A DNA stretch of 64,000 nt from Azotobacter salinestris (GTDB taxonomy: Bacteria > Pseudomonadota > Gammaproteobacteria > Pseudomonadales > Pseudomonadaceae), in contig NZ_CP045302.1 of NCBI RefSeq assembly GCF_009363155.1, positions 4,603,194 to 4,667,193 on the forward strand. Direction: 5' to 3'. Numbering within the stretch: the stretch's first letter is position 1; each line of letters begins with the position of its first letter. The translations under genes and the position numbers were made by a program. The notes beneath the pieces are model-generated. The model was not told the DNA's origin. It searched no databases and was given only the letters and a program-made list of their open reading frames with translations. Positions 18,179 through 26,502 of this stretch are shown one piece after another.

Positions 18179-18856
18179 ATGATCGACCTTTCCTGCTTCA
18201 ACCTTGTCACCCCTGAAGTAACCTCAGACGGTGAAGCAGTCACCTACTGGCCATCTAATCTGCCGTCCAACGAGTATTTCTCGATCCTGGACAATGGCGA
18301 GAATGCTCTCTGGGCGCCGACCAAGGGCGCGACGACGGAGAACAGCGAGAAGACGCGCACCGAGTTCCGCGAGATCGTCCCCGGCGGCACAACCCTGAAG
18401 AACTGGAAGCTGGGCCAATACAGCGAACAGTATCTGCGCGCGGCGCTGACCCTCCAGCAGGTCACGCCAAACGGGCGTGTGTGCATCGGGCAGATCCATG
18501 TGAAGGACAACAATCGCCCGCCGATCAAGCTGGTGTGGAACAACGGCAAGCTGCGCCTGATGTACCGCATCACTTACAACCAGGAAGCGGACGTGGGCGT
18601 GACCGTGCTGGACAGCGTGCCCATTGGCGAGTGCTTCACCTACTCCATCCATGTAGCCCCCGACGGCAACGTGACTGTGATCGTCGGACATGGCACCCGT
18701 TCCGGGACTAAGACGGTTCAGCTCGATTCGAGCTGGAAGGACAAGCTGCTCTACTTCAAGGCCGGGCTCTATAACCAGGAGGAGGCCACGTCGCTGACCC
18801 TGCCCACCGACGGCTCCCGTGGTGTGATGTATACCCTCGAAGTTAAGCGGCCGTGA
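18179..18856 (+). CDS. Alginate lyase, polysaccharide lyase family 7-like
   Basis: 225 aa, no signal peptide. The three PL7 signature blocks are present in order: R-T-E-F-R-E (residues ~60-65), G-Q-I-H (~102-105, catalytic Gln and His) and Y-F-K-A-G-L-Y-N-Q (~192-200). These cleave alginate by beta-elimination. Preceded by TATAGGAGATCCC, a clear ribosome site. It is the last gene before the attachment site, a cargo ('moron') position, 28 nt after the holin. Lack of a signal suggests release by lysis or attachment to the virion. G-versus-M preference cannot be told here. Confidence 0.85.
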   Translation: MIDLSCFNLVTPEVTSDGEAVTYWPSNLPSNEYFSILDNGENALWAPTKGATTENSEKTRTEFREIVPGGTTLKNWKLGQYSEQYLRAALTLQQVTPNGRVCIGQIHVKDNNRPPIKLVWNNGKLRLMYRITYNQEADVGVTVLDSVPIGECFTYSIHVAPDGNVTVIVGHGTRSGTKTVQLDSSWKDKLLYFKAGLYNQEEATSLTLPTDGSRGVMYTLEVKRP

Positions 18857-18922
18857 CGATCAAAAGGGGGGGGATTGAGGTGCCCGGACGGGCGGGGAGG
18901 GAGGCGTGGCGCCTGACTGGAG

Positions 18923-18957
18923 GGCGAGTGACTTTCCAAGTAACTTTGTTACTCGCC
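18923..18957. repeat. Nested inverted repeat near prophage right end
   Basis: GGCGAGT...ACTCGCC arms (18923-18929 and 18951-18957) enclose AGTAAC-TTT-GTTACT (18939-18953). It lies in the 179-bp gap between the lyase and the att core. Could be a fold in the 3' end of the lyase mRNA or an arm-type recombinase site; nothing else is seen in this gap. Confidence 0.35.
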
Positions 18958-19035
18958 GTTGGGATTCGTTGGGCTTCGATTGCAGCGAGCGCCCGTTGGA
19001 CATGGCTTGTAGCGTGGCCTGCAGACGTCCCGGCC

Positions 19036-19083
19036 TGCATGGGGTGCAAGGGGTCGAGTGTTCGAATCACTCCGTCCCGACCA
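19036..19083 (+). other. Prophage attR-like site: 3' fragment of tRNA-Pro(GGG)
   Basis: The bases read as the 3' two-thirds of tRNA-Pro: anticodon loop ATGGGGT with GGG at 19041-19043, stem GCAAG, variable loop GGGTC, T arm GAGTG-TTCGAAT-CACTC, then CGTCCCGA and CCA. The expected 5' acceptor (CGGGACG) and D arm are absent. A tRNA 3' end left beside a prophage is the standard right attachment junction. Left of 19036 the match is lost, so that point is the inner limit of the core. Confidence 0.85.
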
Positions 19084-19098
19084 ACAAATTCAGTGAGG

Positions 19099-19126
19099 AA
19101 GGCCGGTTCCAAAAAGACCGGCCTTT
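19099..19126 (+). terminator. Terminator of the original tRNA-Pro transcript
   Basis: AAGGCCGGT and ACCGGCCTT arms with a 9-nt loop and a short T run, 15 nt after the CCA. This would be host sequence downstream of the tRNA, supporting the idea that bases from 19084 onward are chromosomal. Confidence 0.8.
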
Positions 19127-19376
19127 GTCGTTTCTGGTGGTTGCCAACACGGGTTGATGCCTGATGGCAACTTACACGCCGGCTTTTGCCTTAACTTCAT
19201 ATTCAGCCGCCGTGATCCTTTCCGCGGCGGAATGGCAATGGTGTTCTGTCTGGCCAGCCTTGGCCCTTGGATGGGGTAGTCGCAGTGGCCGTGGTTCGGC
19301 ATCGACGCATGTGCGAGAGCTGATTTGCGAAACCCGCTCCATACTTGAAGCTCAGCCATTCTTAGGGAGCGGAAAA

Positions 19377-19577
19377 ATGACTGGGCTTGAGTTTGTGAAG
19401 GGCGATATCGTTGCGTTGAAGAGCGGTGGGCCGGCGATGACGGTCGAGAGTATCGGCAACTATGCCGAAGGTTTGGCGCATGGGCCGGAGAAGGGGGCGA
19501 AATGCATTTGGTTCGAGGGGGGCAAGCCCCAGGAGCACGTCTTCGATGTAGCGGTGCTGGAGAAGGTCGAGCCTTAG
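19377..19577 (+). CDS. YodC-family small protein (DUF2158)
   Basis: 66 aa from ATG 19377 (MTGLEFVKGDIVALKSGGPAM). Contains the DUF2158 pattern F-x-x-G-D-x-V-x-L-K-S-G-G-P-x-M-T-V followed by W-F-x-x-x-K-x-x-x-x-x-F, as in E. coli YodC. Function unknown, possibly a Tudor-like SH3 fold. The longer upstream frame is rejected because AGGGAGCGG sits just before this ATG and upstream residues lack coherence. Confidence 0.8.
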   Translation: MTGLEFVKGDIVALKSGGPAMTVESIGNYAEGLAHGPEKGAKCIWFEGGKPQEHVFDVAVLEKVEP

Positions 19578-19586
19578 GTTCTGTTG

Positions 19587-19745
19587 TTGCGTCGGCGTAA
19601 TCACGGCAGAACAGTGGCAAAGGCCAGCATTTCCTTGACGTGGCTGGCCTTCTTCTCAAGACGCGTGGCGATAGCACTTCAGCTTGCCGAGCAGGCACTC
19701 GATGACGTGACGCTCCTTGTGCAGGCATCAATCGCAGGGATGTTG
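19587..19745 (-). pseudogene. Decayed C-terminus of IS5-type transposase
   Basis: On the minus strand, pieces of the IS5-family transposase end can be read in different frames: NIPAIDAC, then LHKERHVIECLLGKLKCYR, then TRLEKKASHVKEMLAFA. At least two frameshifts separate them. No flanking inverted repeats or full-length ORF are seen. Confidence 0.65.
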
Positions 19746-20128
19746 CTCGATGCCCTGCTGTCTGGACATTAGCCCTTGTTCACCAATACTGCCGACGTAT
19801 CCATCTTGCCATGAGCGGGTTTGCCGGGGTGATGGCGACCTGAGCTTGCGTCGGGATGAGGCGAGTCGGAGTTGCCTTGCTCTGCCTGCGGCGCAGGCGA
19901 GGTTGCATGCATGGCAATCCCATGGTCAGCGGCAAACTTGCACTGATACCGATACGGCACCTCCTGCGTCCCGGTTTCCCCGCGGCGAGCCCACTCGGGC
20001 CGCTACCGACCATGAGTCAGGTCGCTACCCGGTCGGCATTGGGCAGATGCACACACCTTGCGGAGCTTGCATGGCCGACCGGATAGCGCTGACAGACGTG
20101 ATTCTCGAGCCTGCTTTTCGTCAGCCTG
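19746..20128. other. No supported gene; likely old insertion debris
   Basis: This 383-bp stretch lies between the transposase remnant and the pta stop. A 63-codon minus-strand frame here (starting MPYRYQCKFAADHG at 19960) has no recognisable family. No terminator with a T run is visible for pta, only a GCCTG-A-CAGGC dyad near 20125-20135. Confidence 0.4.
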
Positions 20129-22267
20129 TCAGGCCTCGATCAGCAGGTCCTGCTCCAGTGCCTTCTGCTGCTTCTGCTTGGTGATGCTGGCAGCCTGAAG
20201 CGCGGTGAGGGCGATGGTGAAGACGATGTCGTCCACCAGCGCACCGCGCGACAGGTCGTTCACCGGTTTGGCCAGACCCTGCAGCATCGGGCCGACGCTG
20301 ATGCAGTTGGCATTGCGTTGTACCGCCTTGTAGGTGGTGTTGCCGGTGTTCAGGTCGGGGAACACGAACACGGTGGCCTGGCCGGCGACCGGGCTGTTCG
20401 GCGCCTTCTGCTTGCCGACGCTGGCCACGGAGGCGGCGTCGTACTGCAGCGGGCCGTCGATCGGCAGGCCGGGTGCGCGCTCCTGGGCAATACGGGTGGC
20501 TTCACGGACCTTGTCCACCTCGGCACCGCTGCCGGAGTCGCCGGTCGAGTAGCTGATCATCGCCACGCGCGGATGCACGCCGAGGGCCACGGCCGACTCG
20601 GCGCTCTGCAGGGCGATTTCAGCCAGCTCGCCGGCGCTCGGGTTGGGGTTTACCGCGCAGTCGCCGTAGACCAGCACCTGATCCGGCAGCAGCATGAAGA
20701 ACACCGAGGACACCAGGTTGTAGCCAGGGGCGGTCTTGATCAGTTGCAGGGCCGGGCGGATGGTGTTGGCGGTGGTGTGCACGGCACCGGAAACCAGGCC
20801 ATCCACTTCGTCCAGCGCCAGCATCATGGTGCCGAGCACCACGGTGTCCTTGAGCTGCTCGTCGGCCATCTCTGGGGTGAGGCCCTTGCTTTTGCGCATC
20901 TTCACCATCGGGGCGATGTACTGTGCGCGAATGCTGTCCGGATCGAGGATCTCCAGGCCGGCCGGCAGGGTGATGTCCTGCTCGCGGGCCACGGCCTGGA
21001 CTTCTTCCGGACGGGCCAGCAGCACGCAGCGGGCGATACCGCGCGCCTGGCAGATGGCGGCGGCGCGGATGGTGCGCGGCTCGTTGCCTTCCGGCAGGAC
21101 GATACGCTTGTTGGCTTCCTGGGCGCGCTTGACCAACTGGTAGCGGAACGCCGGCGGCGACAGATTCAGCTCGCGCGGCAGGCTGCAGCGGGAGTGCAGG
21201 TACTCCGGATGGAGATGCTTGGCGATGAAGTCAGTGACGCGGGTGGCGCGCTCGATGTCGTCCGCCGGGGTTTCCTTGTTCAGGGCGAACAGGCTGGTGG
21301 CTGTGTCATAGGAGCCAGTGGTCACGCTCATCACCGGCAGGCCGCCATTCAGGGCTGCCTGGCACAGGTCCATGATGCGCGGATCCGGCGCGAAGTCGCT
21401 GCACAGCAGCAGGCCGGCCAGCTTCACGCCGTTGAGCGAGGCCAGGCTGGCGGCAAGGATGATGTCGTCGCGATCGCCTGGGGTCACCACCAGCACACCC
21501 GGCTGCAGCAGTGGCACGGTGCTGGGCACGGCGCGGGCACACAGGACGATCTTGTTCACCCGACGCTGGTCGGCTTCGCCGGCGCTGATCACCTGGGCGC
21601 CGAGCAGCTCGGCTACGTCTCGGGTGCGCAGGGCGTTCAGTTCCTCGGCGAAGGGAATGGCGCCGAAGAGCTGGAAGTCGGCGCTGCCGAGCAGCGGCAA
21701 ATGCTTCTTGAGTCGTTCGATGAAAGCCGCAGCGCCATCCTCGCTATCAATCTTGTTGATGATCGCACCGAGCACTTTCGGGTGCTTGACGCCGCCGAAC
21801 AGCTGGGCCTGGATCTCGATGCGCTCGGCCAGCTGCTTGAGGTTGTCGCCGTCCTGGACGGCCGTCAGGATGACTTCGGCATCCAGGCTCTTGCTCAGCA
21901 GGGGGTTGAGGTACGCGGAGTAGTCGCTGTCGCGGGTCGGCAGCACGCCCTCGACGATCACCACGTCCTTGCCGGCGGCAGCCTGCTGATAGCGGCTGAC
22001 CACCTCCTCCAGCAGCAGGTCGATTTCGCCGTTGGCCAGATGGCGCTCCACCTGATCCAGCAGTATCGGTTCGGGCGTGCTTTGGCCCAGAGTGCGCTCG
22101 ACCAGCAGGCAGGAGCGCTCGCGGCCCTGGTCGATGGGGAAGGGCTGGGCGATCGGTTTGAAGAAGCCGACCTTCAGGCCGGCCTGTTCGAGGGCGCGGA
22201 TCAGGCCGAGGCTGATGGAGTTGAGGCCGACGGCGTAGCCGGTGGGGGCGAGAAACAGAGTGTGCAT
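20129..22267 (-). CDS. pta: Phosphate acetyltransferase
   Basis: 712 aa, the long multi-domain form usual in Pseudomonas and enterobacteria. Residues 1-230 are a BioD-like P-loop domain (MHTLFLAPTGYAVGLNSISLGL), followed by a DRTGG domain and a C-terminal catalytic PTA_PTB domain with F-P-D-L-N-T-G-N-T-T-Y-K-A and S-Y-S-T-G-D-S-G-S-G. It interconverts acetyl-CoA and acetyl-phosphate. Transcribed after ackA with a 123-nt gap that contains a hairpin. Confidence 0.95.
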   Translation of the reverse strand: MHTLFLAPTGYAVGLNSISLGLIRALEQAGLKVGFFKPIAQPFPIDQGRERSCLLVERTLGQSTPEPILLDQVERHLANGEIDLLLEEVVSRYQQAAAGKDVVIVEGVLPTRDSDYSAYLNPLLSKSLDAEVILTAVQDGDNLKQLAERIEIQAQLFGGVKHPKVLGAIINKIDSEDGAAAFIERLKKHLPLLGSADFQLFGAIPFAEELNALRTRDVAELLGAQVISAGEADQRRVNKIVLCARAVPSTVPLLQPGVLVVTPGDRDDIILAASLASLNGVKLAGLLLCSDFAPDPRIMDLCQAALNGGLPVMSVTTGSYDTATSLFALNKETPADDIERATRVTDFIAKHLHPEYLHSRCSLPRELNLSPPAFRYQLVKRAQEANKRIVLPEGNEPRTIRAAAICQARGIARCVLLARPEEVQAVAREQDITLPAGLEILDPDSIRAQYIAPMVKMRKSKGLTPEMADEQLKDTVVLGTMMLALDEVDGLVSGAVHTTANTIRPALQLIKTAPGYNLVSSVFFMLLPDQVLVYGDCAVNPNPSAGELAEIALQSAESAVALGVHPRVAMISYSTGDSGSGAEVDKVREATRIAQERAPGLPIDGPLQYDAASVASVGKQKAPNSPVAGQATVFVFPDLNTGNTTYKAVQRNANCISVGPMLQGLAKPVNDLSRGALVDDIVFTIALTALQAASITKQKQQKALEQDLLIEA

Positions 22268-22324
22268 GGGATCTCTTGCTCAGACTGTAGAAAGCGTGAT
22301 GCCGGCGGGAAGTCAGGATGACGA

Positions 22325-22352
22325 AACCCGACGCCATGATGGTCGTCGGGTT
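22325..22352 (-). terminator. Hairpin between ackA and pta (attenuator?)
   Basis: AACCCGACG / CGTCGGGTT arms of 9 bp with an inner CCA-TGA-TGG. On the minus strand the stem is followed by TTTCGTCATC, a weak T run. It may partly end ackA transcripts or serve as an RNA processing/stability element. Confidence 0.45.
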
Positions 22353-22390
22353 CCGTTGCATTGCTGCTTCCCGCCTGTGCGGGTGTTCGA

Positions 22391-23578
22391 TCAGGCGCCG
22401 AGCAGGGCGAGGGTGTCCAGGGCGATCTGGCGCTCCTCGTTGGTCGGTACCACGATGACGCGCGGGCTGCCGTCCGCCTGGATCTCGCCGGCCACGCCGC
22501 GGGTGCAGCGGGCGTTGGCTTCGGCGTCGAGCTGGAAGCCGAACAGCTTCATGTGCTCCACGGTGCGCTCGCGCACGGCGGCCGAGTTCTCGCCGATGCC
22601 GCCGGTGAAGATCAAGCCGTTCAGCTTGGGGAGGGCGCAGGCCATGCTGGCCAGCGACTTGGCCAGGCGGTAGCAGAACACCTCGAAGGCCAGAATGGCG
22701 CCGGGATGGCCGTTCAGGCGCGCTTCGGACAGGGTGCGCATGTCGTTGGACAGGCCGGACAGCCCCTTCAGGCCGCTGTCGTGGTTGAGCATGCGATCGA
22801 CCTGCTCGATGCTCCAGCCCAGGGTGCGGGCCAGGTAGCTGTGCAGGTTGGGGTCGACATCGCCGCTGCGGGTGCCCATCGCCAAGCCCTCCAGCGGGGT
22901 CAGGCCCATGCTCGTATCGCGACTCTCGCCGTTGACGATGGCGCAGGTGGAGCAGCCGTTGCCCAGGTGGGCCGACAGCCAGGCGCTGTCTTCCACCGGC
23001 AGGCCGGCCATCTCGGCGGCTCGCTTGCTGACGTAGCGGTGGCTGGTGCCGTGGAAGCCGTAGCGGCGCACGCCGTGTTCCTTGTACAGAAATTCCGGCA
23101 CGGCATAGCGGTAGGCGTGGGACGGCATGGTCTGATGGAACGCGGTATCGAACACGCTGACCTGCGGCAGATCGGGGAACAGCGACATGGTCGCGGCAAT
23201 GCCGATCAGATGAGCCGGGTTGTGCAGCGGTGCCAACTGGGCGCTGGTGCGGATGCCTTCGATCACCGAGTCGTCGATCAGGCGGGCTTCGGTGAAGTGC
23301 TCGCCACCATGTACCACGCGGTGGCCGATGCCGCTGAGCTGGCCGCCGGCAGCTTCCTGGGCCAGCGGAAGGATCTTGCCCAGGACTGCCTGATGATCGG
23401 CGCCTGGCAGGCTGAGGGTTTCCTTGGTGTCGCCAAACTGCCGATGAAGGACTGCTTCCGGGCTGCCGAGGCGTTCGGCCAGTCCCTGCAGGGGGAAGGT
23501 TGTTTGTGCTTCGTTGACCAGGGCGAACTTGATAGACGAGCTACCGCAGTTGATCACCAGAATATTGCGGGCGGACAT
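22391..23578 (-). CDS. ackA: Acetate kinase
   Basis: 395 aa. N-terminal [16 protein letters not shown] is the ASKHA phosphate-1 motif; [10 protein letters not shown] (catalytic His/Arg region) and [10 protein letters not shown] near the C-terminus are family signatures. I chose the start at 23578 because AGGAG lies 7 nt upstream; an extended frame to 23626 has no site. It makes acetyl-phosphate from acetate and ATP, or the reverse, with Pta. Relevant to the acetone carboxylase nearby, whose product acetoacetate enters at acetyl-CoA. Confidence 0.95.
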   Translation of the reverse strand: MSARNILVINCGSSSIKFALVNEAQTTFPLQGLAERLGSPEAVLHRQFGDTKETLSLPGADHQAVLGKILPLAQEAAGGQLSGIGHRVVHGGEHFTEARLIDDSVIEGIRTSAQLAPLHNPAHLIGIAATMSLFPDLPQVSVFDTAFHQTMPSHAYRYAVPEFLYKEHGVRRYGFHGTSHRYVSKRAAEMAGLPVEDSAWLSAHLGNGCSTCAIVNGESRDTSMGLTPLEGLAMGTRSGDVDPNLHSYLARTLGWSIEQVDRMLNHDSGLKGLSGLSNDMRTLSEARLNGHPGAILAFEVFCYRLAKSLASMACALPKLNGLIFTGGIGENSAAVRERTVEHMKLFGFQLDAEANARCTRGVAGEIQADGSPRVIVVPTNEERQIALDTLALLGA

Positions 23579-24159
23579 TGAGACTCCTGAAACATGTCGC
23601 GCATGGCCACTACACTCGATGGCCATACAATTTTTGTAATTGGATTGGGTCCGGCGTTCTTGTGGAACATGGACGAATCAGGGGTTGCGCCATCATGCCA
23701 TGCAAAACAGGGCTTTGCCGTTCTGCTTTAGTCGAATCGGGCGCCTGGCGGACAGTTGTCCGAGGGCAGGGCATTGGAGCCGATCCGAGCCCGGGGATGT
23801 ACCGGCAGGTGCCGCTCTTGCGCTGACCGATGTGCCCGATCGGTGTCGCTGTACAGCGGCGCAGCCGCAGCCCTATCAAGGTCCTGCACGGGCGTTCGGC
23901 GGACAAGGCAAGGAGCGCAACCCGGCAGGGCAGCCATGCGTATGGGCGCGCAGATCGCGTCTTGCCCGGCCTGCGGGCAATCCAGCGTCAGCGGCAGGCC
24001 TGCTGCAGGGTTTGACGTGGCCTGGTTCATGAAACAAGCTGAAATTTGCTCGAATTCACAAGATGCTTGCTCAAGAGAGGCTGGATCGTCGGCCTTGGGC
24101 ACGACGCTCAGGCGGTTCGGCTCGATTTCGCTGAAATGCTGGAGGCAGGAGGAGCAGTC
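23579..24159. other. Intergenic region, no supported gene
   Basis: 581 bp between divergent ackA and gam. Several open frames occur on both strands but have Cys/Arg/Pro-rich, low-quality composition. The bases next to ackA (ATTACAAAAATTGTATGG, reading - strand) are AT-rich and may hold its promoter. A minor dyad TGGCCA is repeated at 23601 and 23617. Confidence 0.4.
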
Positions 24160-24687
24160 ATGGCAAAAGCTACTCATGTGAAGGCCGATGCGGCCCAGTT
24201 TCCGGTCCCTCAAAGTCGTGATGAAGTGAACGAGGCGATTGCCAGGATCGGTCTGCTCCAGCGCGAGCGTGCGCGCATGCAGGCCGACATGAACGATGAG
24301 CTGGCCAAGGTAAGGCTGCGTTTCGAAGAGGCGGCCACCCCCCTCAACGAGCAGCTCGCGGAGCTGACCCAGGGGGTGCATACCTGGTGCGAGGCGCACC
24401 GCTCGGAGCTGACCAAAAACGGCAAGACCAAGTTCTATGATTTCGCCGCGGGTGAAATCAAGTGGCGCATGCGTCCGCCGCGAGTGACCCTGCAATCTGT
24501 CGAAAACGTTCTGGAAACCCTCAAGCGTCTGGGGCTGACGCGCTTCATCCGTGTGAAGGAGCAGTTGAACAAGGAGGCCATGCTCGCCGAGCCGGATGTG
24601 GTTTCCGGTGTTGCCGGAGTGAAGATCGAGCAGAGCGAGGACTTCGTCATCGTGCCCTTCGGGAGCAAGCTCGAAGAGGTCGCCTGA
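24160..24687 (+). CDS. gam: Host-nuclease inhibitor Gam (Mu Gam-like)
   Basis: 175 aa from ATG 24160, preceded by GGAGGAG. Sequence fits Mu Gam: a long N-terminal helical pair (REVN.., RIGLLQRERARMQADMNDEL), then W-C-E-A-H-R-S-E-L-T and K-T-K-F-Y-D-F-A-A-G-E-I-K-W-R, the Gam/Ku-like core. Gam binds DNA double-strand ends and blocks exonucleases. No other Mu early genes (transposase A/B, regulator) lie nearby, so this is an orphan. It is 5 kb outside the myovirus att site and therefore not clearly part of that prophage. Confidence 0.85.
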   Translation: MAKATHVKADAAQFPVPQSRDEVNEAIARIGLLQRERARMQADMNDELAKVRLRFEEAATPLNEQLAELTQGVHTWCEAHRSELTKNGKTKFYDFAAGEIKWRMRPPRVTLQSVENVLETLKRLGLTRFIRVKEQLNKEAMLAEPDVVSGVAGVKIEQSEDFVIVPFGSKLEEVA

Positions 24688-24822
24688 TCGAATCGCACCC
24701 TTCCCGGCGTTGGCTCAGGGCGCAGGCTGCTGCTGTGCCATGCCGGGCCCGGATCGCCGGAGGGCATGGCGCCTGGAGCGGCAGTCGACCGTCTTTATGG
24801 CAGCCAAGACTCCCGCCAAGGA

Positions 24823-26502
24823 TCAGCGTGCCGCCGCTGCCAACTGCATGTCGGCGCCTGCCCAGACCTTGCGGAAGCGCTCCATGACGGCGTCCGCTTC
24901 CTGGCTGCGGTTCTGCGTACGCAGGGTCTGGGCCAGTCCGTGCAGCGACCAGCCGTTCTCCGGGAAGCGCTTCAGGTCCTCGCGATAGGCCTGCTCGGCT
25001 TCCTCGTTCCGGCCCGCCGCGAGCAGCACCGGACCGAGCTCCTGGCGCACCGGCACCGTCCATTCCGGGGGCTCGCCGTAGACCAGGCCGTCCTCCAGAC
25101 GGGCCGCTGCGCGCAGATGGTCGATCGCGCCGGGAAAATCCGCCTTCCTGGCGGCAATATGGCCGGCCAGCACTTCCGTGGCGATTTTCAGGATTGCCCC
25201 CGAAGTATTGAACTCCAGGCGCAGCGAGTCCATCCGCGGATCCTGTGCCGTGGCGCGCAGCTGTGCCAGCTCCGCCTCGGCGCCCGGTACGTCGCCCCGC
25301 GCCGCCAGCGCCCGGCCCCGGGCGTAGTGCCAGAGGGCGCGGGCGTGGGGCAGGTCCTGCGGCGGAGCCTCTGCCTGAAGGATCTCGTCCCAGCGCCCGA
25401 AGCGCACCAGCATCTGCAGCTGGCGCGTCTGGTGATGCTGCAGGAAGGTCATGCCGGGCTCCCGCAGCATGGGTTGCGGCACCAGTTCGGCCATCTTCTG
25501 CGTGGCGCCCAGCGCCTGCCCGCTGCGGCCGATCATGCTCGCGGCGAAGGCCAGAAAATCGTAGTTGTGCGGGTAATAGCCGGCGATGTAGATGCCGAAT
25601 GCCGGATTCTGGTCGCGGATATAGGTTTCGTCCACATGCACCGCATGTTCGTTGGCCTCGATGGCATCCTCGTAGCGCCCGACGCGGACGTAGATGTGTC
25701 CGGGCATGTGCACCAGATGACCGGCGCCGGGCATCAGCCCGGCGAGCCGCTCCGCGCATGGCACCGCACGCTCGGGTTGTGCCGCCTCGACCGCGTGAAT
25801 GAAGAAGTGACAGGCACCCGGGTGATCGGGGTTCGCGGCGATCACCCGCTCCAGTTGGGCGAGCAGCTCGGGCGTATTCGGCCGTGGCTGGCTGTCCTGA
25901 GTCCAGTACTGCCACGGGCTCAGGTCCATGAGGGATTCGGCGAAGAGGGTCGCCGCCTCCTGATCCTCCGGGTACTGGCGAACGACCTCGCGCATCGCGC
26001 GGGCATAGGCTTCATCCAGGGCGGCCCGGTCGTCGGGCGGGGGCGAGGCGTAGCGTGTCGCGAGGGCACGGATCAGCGCCTGTTCCCTCGGACTGGCCTT
26101 GCGCTCGAGGGCCTTCTGGATCGCGGCATGGGCGGCGGCCCCAGCGCTGGCGTCCATCGGTGCGTTGATATTGGGACCATGCGCCAGGGCGATCCCCCAG
26201 TAGCACATGGCGCACTCCGGATCGAGCCGGGCAGCTTGCTCGAAGGCGCGGGTCGCCTCCTGATGGTTGAAGGCGTAGTAGAGCCGCAAGCCCTGGTCGA
26301 AATAGCGCTGTGCCAGGGGGACGCCGGTCGTGATGCCGTAATGATGGTTGCCGAGATTGTCGTATAGCGGGACAGCGGTGCCTTCGGCCTGGGCAAGGGC
26401 AGAAGGTGCGATGCCCAGTGCGAGGGCTGCTCCCAGTGCGGCGAGAAAGTGGCGACCGAAGGAGGGCAGGACGGGCAGAACTCTGGTGATCCGGATGCTC
26501 AC
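24823..26502 (-). CDS. Exported tetratricopeptide-repeat protein
   Basis: 559 aa from GTG 26502, with GGAAGGGAG upstream. A signal peptide is clear: basic start, hydrophobic HFLAALGAALALGIAPSALA, cleavage after ALA. The mature part has TPR-like helical pairs (F-N-H-Q-E-A-T-R-A-F-E-Q-A-A; YEDAIEANEHAVHVDE; EEAEQAYREDLKRF). It contains CAMCYWG (a CxxC pair) and H-x-P-G-H-I-Y. Such proteins occur beside oxidoreductases, but none is adjacent here. Function unknown, probably periplasmic scaffold. The longer upstream frame is AT-rich and probably non-coding. Confidence 0.75.
   Translation of the reverse strand: MSIRITRVLPVLPSFGRHFLAALGAALALGIAPSALAQAEGTAVPLYDNLGNHHYGITTGVPLAQRYFDQGLRLYYAFNHQEATRAFEQAARLDPECAMCYWGIALAHGPNINAPMDASAGAAAHAAIQKALERKASPREQALIRALATRYASPPPDDRAALDEAYARAMREVVRQYPEDQEAATLFAESLMDLSPWQYWTQDSQPRPNTPELLAQLERVIAANPDHPGACHFFIHAVEAAQPERAVPCAERLAGLMPGAGHLVHMPGHIYVRVGRYEDAIEANEHAVHVDETYIRDQNPAFGIYIAGYYPHNYDFLAFAASMIGRSGQALGATQKMAELVPQPMLREPGMTFLQHHQTRQLQMLVRFGRWDEILQAEAPPQDLPHARALWHYARGRALAARGDVPGAEAELAQLRATAQDPRMDSLRLEFNTSGAILKIATEVLAGHIAARKADFPGAIDHLRAAARLEDGLVYGEPPEWTVPVRQELGPVLLAAGRNEEAEQAYREDLKRFPENGWSLHGLAQTLRTQNRSQEADAVMERFRKVWAGADMQLAAAAR

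Noticed and set aside
18984-19035. Complete tRNA gene ending at 19083
   Set aside because: The D arm and the 5' acceptor strand cannot be found upstream; only the 3' part matches tRNA-Pro.
20318-23581. Plus-strand open frames of 667 and 406 codons over pta and ackA
   Set aside because: Exact antisense of two strongly supported enzymes; no family likeness.
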